12,598 nucleotides of DNA from Muribaculaceae bacterium (GTDB lineage Bacteria; Bacteroidota; Bacteroidia; Bacteroidales; Muribaculaceae), in NCBI GenBank assembly GCA_016287065.1, contig JAEEVB010000048.1, positions 1 through 12,598 of the forward strand, read 5' to 3'. Of the stretch, positions 7,442 through 12,598 are shown piece after piece. Positions within the stretch are counted from its first letter, which is position 1, and the number at the start of each line of letters is the position of its first letter. Under the pieces are notes generated by a model. It saw only the letters and a list, made by a program, of their open reading frames with translations, was not told the origin of the DNA and did not search any database. Made by a program: the position numbers and the translations under genes.

Positions 7442-10402
7442 ATGAACGATGCCCTGCTAAGCGAATTGCTGCTGAAAGAAACTGCATTCCAGAATCTGAT
7501 GCAGCAACGCATCTACAATGTTTTGCTCATCGCCTCGCCCTACGATGCATTCATCATGGAGGAGGATGGCAGAGTAGAGGAACAGATATTCGACGAATAT
7601 GTGTCGCTTAACCTGTCGTCGCCGCCACGCGTGACGCGTGTGAGCGACTACGACGATGCCTATGTGGAACTTGCCAGCAAGAACTACGACCTGGTGATAG
7701 CAATGCCTGGTGTGGATATTACTGACACATTTGAGAACGCAAAGAAGATGAAGCAAATGTATGCCCAGACACCGTTTGTGGTGCTGACGCCGTTCTCTCG
7801 CGAGGTGTCGCGGCGGTTGCGCAAGGAAGATTTCTCGGGCGTTGACTATGTGTTCAGTTGGCTTGGCAATGTGGATTTGCTGGTGGCCATCATCAAGCTG
7901 CTCGAGGACAAGATGAATGCCGAGAACGACATCACGCATGTAGGTATACAGATGATACTGCTGGTCGAAGACTCGGTGCGCTTCTACTCGTCGGTGCTGC
8001 CCACGCTCTACAAGTTCATTCTGCAGCAGTCGGTGATATTCTCGACCGAGGCACTCAATGCGCACGAGCGCATGCTGCGCAAGCGCGGCCGCCCCAAGGT
8101 GATGCTGGCTCGTGACTATGAAGAGGCCGTGGAACTCTATGACCAGTATCACGACAACATCATGGGCGTGATTAGCGATGTGTCGTTCCAGCGCGAAGGC
8201 GTCAAGGACAAGCAGGCGGGCATCAGGCTCGCCAATTACCTGCGCAGTCAGGATCCTTATTTGCCCATCATCATCGAGTCGAGCGAGTCGGAGAACCGCG
8301 AACGGGTCGATACCTTCAATGGCACTTTCCTGGACAAGAACTCGAAGAAATTGCCCGTTGACCTTGGGAAAGCCATCATGGACAACTTCGGTTTTGGCGA
8401 CTTCATTATCCGCAACCCCGAAAGCGGCGATGAAATCATGCGTATCAAGGACCTGAAAGGGCTACAAGACCACATTTTCGACATACCCGTAGAGTCGCTC
8501 TACTACCATGCGCAGCGCAACGACATCTCGCGTTGGCTCTACTCGCGTGCCCTATTCCCCATTGCACAGGCAATGAAGACGCGACGTTTCAACAATCTTG
8601 ACGAGGCCCCGGCGGTGCGTCAACTGGTGTTTGACGCCATTGTGCGTTATCGCAAGATGAAGAACCGCGGTGTGGTGGCCGAGTTCAAGAAAGACCGTTT
8701 TGACCGCTACTCCAACTTTGCCCGCATCGGGCAGGGCTCACTGGGGGGCAAAGGCCGTGGCCTGGCATTTGTCGACGCGATGATCAAGGAACGCCCTGAG
8801 TGTGACAACTTTCATGGGATCAACATCACAATACCACGCACGGTGGTGCTGTGTACCGATGTGTTTGACCAGTTCATGGAAATCAATGGGCTTTATCCTG
8901 CCGCATTGTCGGCTATTCCCGACGAGGAGATATTGAACCTGTTCTTGCAAGCGCGGTTGCCCGATGAACTGATGGACGACATGATGGCCATTTGCGACGT
9001 AATCGACGGTCCGCTTGCCATACGCAGTTCCAGCCTCTTGGAAGATAGCCATTACCAACCCTTTGCAGGTGTCTATGCCACCTATATGATACCTAACTTG
9101 CCTGACCGCTCACGAATGAAGAAGTTGCTCACCGATGCCGTCAAGGCAGTATATGCATCGGTCTTTTTTGCTGAGAGCAAGGCCTATATGGTGGCGACGA
9201 GCAATGTGATTGACCAGGAGAAGATGGCGGTCATCATTCAAGAGCTTGCCGGTGTGCATCATGGCGATTTGTTCTACCCCTCGTTTGCCGGAGTGGGTCG
9301 CTCTATCAACTACTACCCCGTGGGCGACGAAGAGGCAAGCGACGGCGTTGTTGAAGTGGCGGCAGGCCTTGGCAAATATATTGTTGACGGCGGCATGGCA
9401 TTGCGTTTCTGCCCCAGTCAACCCACGCATGTGCTGCAGACGAGCACGGTGGAGCTTGCACTGCGCGACACCCAGCGCGAGATGTATGCCCTTGACACCG
9501 TGAACTTCAACGAGAAGGTGAGCGTGGACGAAGGCGACTGCATCACCACCGTATCAATCCAAGACGTGGCCAAAGAGGGTAACCTGCGCGGGCTGGTATC
9601 GACCTATGACTTCGAGAACAGCCGCATCATAGATAATGACTTGGGACCTGGCAGGAAGTTGGTTACCTTTGCCAATGTGCTCAAGCATAAAACCTTCCCG
9701 CTTGCCGAAGCAACGCAATATATGCTTGAATTGGGCACACAGTACATGAGGCGTCCCGTCGAAATTGAGTTTGCTTGCAATCTGGGTGCACCAGGACAGG
9801 AGAACAAAGGCACGTTGTACTGGCTGCAGATACGCCCTATGGTAGACCGCAGCGAGATGCTCGATGAAGAAATCATCAAGAGCGAAAAGAGCCGGCAACT
9901 GCTCTCATCGACGCGTGCACTAGGTCACGGTATGATGGAGAACCTGAAAAGCATAGTGGTGGTGAAACCCGAAGCATTCTCCAATACAAATAATGTGGCC
10001 ATTGCGATGGAAATTGAAAAAATTAATCGTAACTTTACAGCGCAAGGCGAGAACTACATCCTGGTAGGTCCCGGGCGCTGGGGATCGTCGGACGAGGCAT
10101 TGGGCATCCCAGTGAAATGGGCCAACATCTCGTCGGCACGAGTGCTGGCCGAGGTGGCACTGCCCGGGAGACACATAGAGCCAAGCCAAGGGTCACACTT
10201 CTTCCAGAACCTGACCTCGTTTGGAGCGGGATATTTCACAGTAGACCCCGAAGTGGAGGGGGAGGCATTTCACGCCGAGTATCTGGAGCAGTTTGAGCCT
10301 GAATATGAGTCGGCCAACCTACGCATAGTGCGTTTTGAACACCCCATGAAGGTGGCCATCAATGGCACCAAGGGCCGAGGCATTGTGCTGAAGCCCGAAT
10401 AA
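7442..10402 (+). CDS. Tandem receiver plus PPDK_N (ATP-grasp) domain protein, PEP synthase-like but incomplete
   Basis: A cytoplasmic protein of 986 residues. Residues 25-155 look like a receiver-type fold without the phosphoacceptor: in DLVIAMP (83-89) Met88 stands where Asp is expected. Residues 170-315 are a full receiver domain: ILLVEDS with Glu176 and Asp177, acceptor Asp246 in GVISDVSF, Ser280 or Ser281, and Lys299 in FLDKN. After a helical linker comes a PPDK_N domain (about 426-800): glycine loop GQGSLGGKGRG (430-440), AIRSSSLLED (526-535), FAGVYATY (541-548), EIEFA (774-778) and LQIRPM (795-800). The last 155 residues form an unnamed domain with GPGRWGSSDEALGIPVKW (876-893). The phosphohistidine swivel domain (motif like GGxxSHAA) and the PEP/pyruvate barrel of real PEP synthase or PPDK are absent, so the common label 'PEP synthase' would mislead. 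ATP binding is likely; the phosphate acceptor is unknown. It has its own promoter and probably leads an operon with the next gene. Confidence 0.85.
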   Translation: MNDALLSELLLKETAFQNLMQQRIYNVLLIASPYDAFIMEEDGRVEEQIFDEYVSLNLSSPPRVTRVSDYDDAYVELASKNYDLVIAMPGVDITDTFENAKKMKQMYAQTPFVVLTPFSREVSRRLRKEDFSGVDYVFSWLGNVDLLVAIIKLLEDKMNAENDITHVGIQMILLVEDSVRFYSSVLPTLYKFILQQSVIFSTEALNAHERMLRKRGRPKVMLARDYEEAVELYDQYHDNIMGVISDVSFQREGVKDKQAGIRLANYLRSQDPYLPIIIESSESENRERVDTFNGTFLDKNSKKLPVDLGKAIMDNFGFGDFIIRNPESGDEIMRIKDLKGLQDHIFDIPVESLYYHAQRNDISRWLYSRALFPIAQAMKTRRFNNLDEAPAVRQLVFDAIVRYRKMKNRGVVAEFKKDRFDRYSNFARIGQGSLGGKGRGLAFVDAMIKERPECDNFHGINITIPRTVVLCTDVFDQFMEINGLYPAALSAIPDEEILNLFLQARLPDELMDDMMAICDVIDGPLAIRSSSLLEDSHYQPFAGVYATYMIPNLPDRSRMKKLLTDAVKAVYASVFFAESKAYMVATSNVIDQEKMAVIIQELAGVHHGDLFYPSFAGVGRSINYYPVGDEEASDGVVEVAAGLGKYIVDGGMALRFCPSQPTHVLQTSTVELALRDTQREMYALDTVNFNEKVSVDEGDCITTVSIQDVAKEGNLRGLVSTYDFENSRIIDNDLGPGRKLVTFANVLKHKTFPLAEATQYMLELGTQYMRRPVEIEFACNLGAPGQENKGTLYWLQIRPMVDRSEMLDEEIIKSEKSRQLLSSTRALGHGMMENLKSIVVVKPEAFSNTNNVAIAMEIEKINRNFTAQGENYILVGPGRWGSSDEALGIPVKWANISSARVLAEVALPGRHIEPSQGSHFFQNLTSFGAGYFTVDPEVEGEAFHAEYLEQFEPEYESANLRIVRFEHPMKVAINGTKGRGIVLKPE

Positions 10403-10445
10403 CAACATAAAAATCAAGAAGAAACAATCAAACAAATAAAAGCAT

Positions 10446-12197
10446 ATGGCATTCTTTCGCAGCATAAAAAGGGCATTCGGTTTCTCGGATAACGGAGATG
10501 AGCCAAACGATGAATTAGACGGCATTAATGGAGAACGTGCCGCCAAACGGCCCTACGTGAATCCTTTCAAGACCGATGACGAACCCGCCAAGGAGAGTGG
10601 TTCGCTCGAGGGTACTACCAGCGAGACGAGCAGCGATGAGGTGACGGAGCAGCTGCTGATGGAAGTGATTGCCATCGTGAACCGCAACCTTCCGCCATTT
10701 GTAGTCGACAACCTTGACGTAGAAGCCGAGCGCAAGTCGATAGGCGAAGAACTGAAACCCTCGGTTGATGCCTTTATGAAACAGATCAAGGCCGAAGTTG
10801 CCAACAGCCATCAAAACGACAAGTCGACCATCACAGAGCTGCAGGAAAAGGTGAAGACGACTGAGGCCCAACGCAGGGCTGTGCTGGCCAAGTATAACGA
10901 CATGCAGAACAAGGTGGCCAATCTGGAGGGCGAGCGTGAGCAGCTAGAACTGGAGAACAAGAGTCTGCTCAACAAAATCAAGGTGATGAAGGTGAAAGCC
11001 GGTGATACCGACTTCAGCGATATCGACGAGGCTGTGGCCTCGATGGAATCGAACAAGCGTGAAGTTGAAGCTCTGACCGAGGAATACCAGAAGAAGATGG
11101 AAATCACCAATGCCCTGCTTACTGAATTCCGTGCCGATGCCTCGACCAAGGGCGAGGAAGTGAAGAAGTTGAACGCTACACTTGCTGAGAAAGAGGATGC
11201 CCTCAAGGAACTGCAACAGCGCTGCAAGCAACTGGAGGAGCAACTTGCCGAGGAACAACCCGATAGTGACCTGATTGCCGAAGTGCAAGAGAAGATTGAA
11301 CAGTTTGAGCAAATCAAGTTGAAGAAGGACCAGGAGATCAATGACCTGCGACAGCAACTTGCCATCTATGAGTCGAGTAGCGGTGCCACGAACACCAAGA
11401 TTGCCAGTATGAAGAGACGCAACGAGGAACTGGAGAAGACCATCAGCAAGCTGACGCGCCAGGCTGCCGACACATCGGAAAAGCGCAACCGCCGCGACAT
11501 TGAGGTGGCTAACCAATATAACGACCTGAAGACCAAATACACCGAAACGCTGAAGGCGTTGAACGAGACTCGAGCCGAGGTTGACAGGCTGCAAGCCGAA
11601 TCGAAGGTGACGGAGGGCATCGTGAACGAGATGTCGAAGAAGAACGAGGGACTCTCGGAACAATATCGCGACACAAACGCCCTACTCACACTTGCCCAAG
11701 ATGAACTGGGAAGCGCCCGCGAGCAGATTGTGAGACTTGAGCATGAGGTGGAACAGTGCAAGAAGCAGATTATCGAGAACGCCGAGGAAGCCGTTAAACC
11801 ATCTGTTGAAAGTCCCGAAGAAATTCAAGAACCCATTCAGGACGAGGCCGTTGAGGAGGTGATGACCACACCAGAGGCCGAACAGGCAATAGAAGACATC
11901 GACATTCCGCTCGAGGAAGAGACAGAGCCCATCATAGAGCCTGAGGTTGAAGAAAAGCCTGAAGTTAGTGTGGAGGTAACTCCTGCCCATGCCGAGGAGA
12001 AGACACTGGAAGCGGTAGAAGAAGTGATTGCCGCCTTGGAAGAAACACCCGCCGACCCGCTCATTGACCTTGACGACATCGACTGGCTCGTTCCTACCCC
12101 ACCCTCGCACAAACCCAAAGAGGAAGTGGTTGAAGAGGAGATTGCTCCAGAGCCACCGCGCAAACAGAGCGATAGCCGACAGATGTCGCTATTTTGA
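10446..12197 (+). CDS. Acidic coiled-coil protein ending in a sliding-clamp-binding-like motif
   Basis: I do not recognise the family. The protein has 583 residues, with no signal peptide and no TM segment. The first 13 residues (MAFFRSIKRAFGF) alternate aromatic and basic residues and could form an amphipathic helix. Residues 66-120 form a small, probably helical, folded region (LLMEVIAIVNRNLPPFVVDN). Residues 121-445 are mostly heptad-rich coiled coil with many Glu, Lys, Gln and Leu. Residues 446-575 are acidic and proline-rich, thus probably disordered, interrupted by LIDLDDIDWLVP (539-550). The protein ends SRQMSLF; QMSLF (579-583) closely fits the bacterial beta-clamp-binding pentapeptide QL[SD]LF, and a C-terminal location is common for such motifs. 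The ATG at 10446 follows the previous gene by 43 A-rich bases with no promoter box, so the two are likely co-transcribed. The coding call is secure; a replication or repair role is inference. Confidence 0.85.
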   Translation: MAFFRSIKRAFGFSDNGDEPNDELDGINGERAAKRPYVNPFKTDDEPAKESGSLEGTTSETSSDEVTEQLLMEVIAIVNRNLPPFVVDNLDVEAERKSIGEELKPSVDAFMKQIKAEVANSHQNDKSTITELQEKVKTTEAQRRAVLAKYNDMQNKVANLEGEREQLELENKSLLNKIKVMKVKAGDTDFSDIDEAVASMESNKREVEALTEEYQKKMEITNALLTEFRADASTKGEEVKKLNATLAEKEDALKELQQRCKQLEEQLAEEQPDSDLIAEVQEKIEQFEQIKLKKDQEINDLRQQLAIYESSSGATNTKIASMKRRNEELEKTISKLTRQAADTSEKRNRRDIEVANQYNDLKTKYTETLKALNETRAEVDRLQAESKVTEGIVNEMSKKNEGLSEQYRDTNALLTLAQDELGSAREQIVRLEHEVEQCKKQIIENAEEAVKPSVESPEEIQEPIQDEAVEEVMTTPEAEQAIEDIDIPLEEETEPIIEPEVEEKPEVSVEVTPAHAEEKTLEAVEEVIAALEETPADPLIDLDDIDWLVPTPPSHKPKEEVVEEEIAPEPPRKQSDSRQMSLF

Positions 12198-12198
12198 T

Positions 12199-12213
12199 TC
12201 CTGCTTCGCAGGA
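12199..12213. terminator. Short hairpin after the coiled-coil gene
   Basis: TCCTGC-TTC-GCAGGA forms a perfect 6-bp stem with a 3-base loop, starting two bases after the stop codon. No T-tract follows on either strand, so rho-independent termination is doubtful. It may instead be part of the adjacent repeat element. Confidence 0.4.
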
Positions 12214-12241
12214 GGTTGAGGGTTAAGAGTTGAGGGTTGAG
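12214..12241. repeat. Tandem heptamer repeat, four copies of GGTTGAG type
   Basis: Four consecutive 7-base units: GGTTGAG (12214-12220), GGTTAAG (12221-12227), AGTTGAG (12228-12234) and GGTTGAG (12235-12241). Units 1 and 4 are identical, and units 2 and 3 differ from them by one base each. The array lies between two convergent genes, directly after a small hairpin and outside any coding frame I accept. Confidence 0.8.
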
Positions 12242-12258
12242 GGAGTTCTCATTATTAT

Positions 12259-12598
12259 TTAGAGAGAACGGGCGAAGGCTGCCATCTGGATGGCGGCATC
12301 GGCTGCTTCAGTGCCCTTGTTGCAGAGGGCCCCACCAGCACGATCAAGCGCCTGCTGCTCGTTGTCGGTTGTGAGCACACAGAAGATAACAGGCACCTGC
12401 TGCGTGGCATTGAGGTAGGCGCAGCCCTGTGTAGCATTGTCGCACACATAATCGAAATGCGGTGTACCACCACGAATCACACAACCAATCATGATAACAG
12501 CATCGAAACGGCCCGTGCGTGCCAATTGTGCGGCGCCAAAGGTGAGTTCGACCGTACCCGGAACGGGAAAGATCTGTACAGCCTCATCGGGGTAACCC
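12259..12598 (-). CDS. ribH: 6,7-dimethyl-8-ribityllumazine synthase (partial at 5')
   Basis: Lumazine synthase condenses 5-amino-6-ribitylamino-uracil with 3,4-dihydroxy-2-butanone 4-phosphate in the penultimate step of riboflavin synthesis. The frame is open from the window edge to TAA at 12259-12261, about 112 residues. Conserved family segments appear in order: VPGTVELTFGAAQLA, GRFDAVIMIGCVIRGGTPHF followed by DYV (which holds the catalytic His), QVPVIFCVLTTDNEQQALDRAG, and NKGTEAADAAIQMA. The N-terminal 40 or so residues, including the start, are beyond the window. The in-frame TTG near 12525 is not the start, because conserved RibH sequence continues upstream of it. It converges on the coiled-coil gene. 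The identification is secure. Confidence 0.95.
   Translation of the reverse strand, partial: GYPDEAVQIFPVPGTVELTFGAAQLARTGRFDAVIMIGCVIRGGTPHFDYVCDNATQGCAYLNATQQVPVIFCVLTTDNEQQALDRAGGALCNKGTEAADAAIQMAAFARSL

Noticed and set aside
7442..10402. Annotation as phosphoenolpyruvate synthase (ppsA)
   Set aside because: Only the ATP-grasp PPDK_N part is present. The histidine domain and PEP/pyruvate barrel are missing, so the named reaction is not supported.
10811..11365. Ser/Cys-rich minus-strand open frames opposite the coiled-coil gene
   Set aside because: Their composition is the mirror image of Glu/Lys/Gln-rich coiled-coil codons. They have no domain, promoter or start support.
12214..12241. 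CRISPR-like or spacer-containing repeat
   Set aside because: The units are only 7 bases and directly adjacent with no spacers, and there are no cas genes nearby.

Overview
The window looks like a chromosomal segment of a Bacteroidota bacterium, most likely order Bacteroidales. This rests on three things: perfect Bacteroidota-type promoter elements (TAnnTTTG, one with a TTTG box 19 bases upstream), the absence of clear Shine-Dalgarno sites before well-placed ATG codons, and the style of the encoded proteins. I see no IS element, phage gene, tRNA, rRNA or CRISPR array. No stretch longer than about 160 bases lacks a gene.

Left end (3-398): the last 105 codons of DNA topoisomerase I (topA), including a Lys/Ala-rich basic tail. 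It is followed by a nested inverted repeat that probably terminates both topA and the convergent exporter operon.

Exporter operon (402-6299, minus strand): five closely packed genes with gaps of 4 to 15 bases. In transcription order they are a TolC-type outer-membrane protein, an HlyD-type lipoprotein adaptor, a double-domain ABC ATPase and two ABC-2 permeases. The set matches the E. coli YbhG/YbhF/YbhS/YbhR exporter plus its own outer-membrane channel, so it should be a complete envelope-spanning ABC exporter. Its substrate cannot be told from sequence. A divergent AraC-family regulator (6459-7358, plus) shares the 159-base intergenic region with tolC. That region holds a -7 promoter box for each direction, an 18-base palindrome over the regulator's start region and a 9-base direct repeat, so it is the likely control point for the exporter.

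Right half (7387-12197, plus): a textbook promoter drives a 986-residue protein made of a degenerate receiver domain, an intact receiver domain, a PPDK_N (pyruvate phosphate dikinase-type ATP-grasp) domain and an unnamed C-terminal domain. It lacks the phosphohistidine and PEP/pyruvate modules that define real PEP synthase. Forty-three bases downstream is a 583-residue acidic coiled-coil protein that ends exactly in QMSLF, a good match to the bacterial sliding-clamp-binding pentapeptide. The pair is the most unusual part of the window and may be an undescribed signalling or DNA-replication-linked module. The physical linkage is visible; the functional link is inference.

Right end (12198-12598): a small hairpin and a four-copy heptamer repeat lie between this gene and the 3' part of ribH (lumazine synthase, riboflavin pathway) on the minus strand, which runs off the window.
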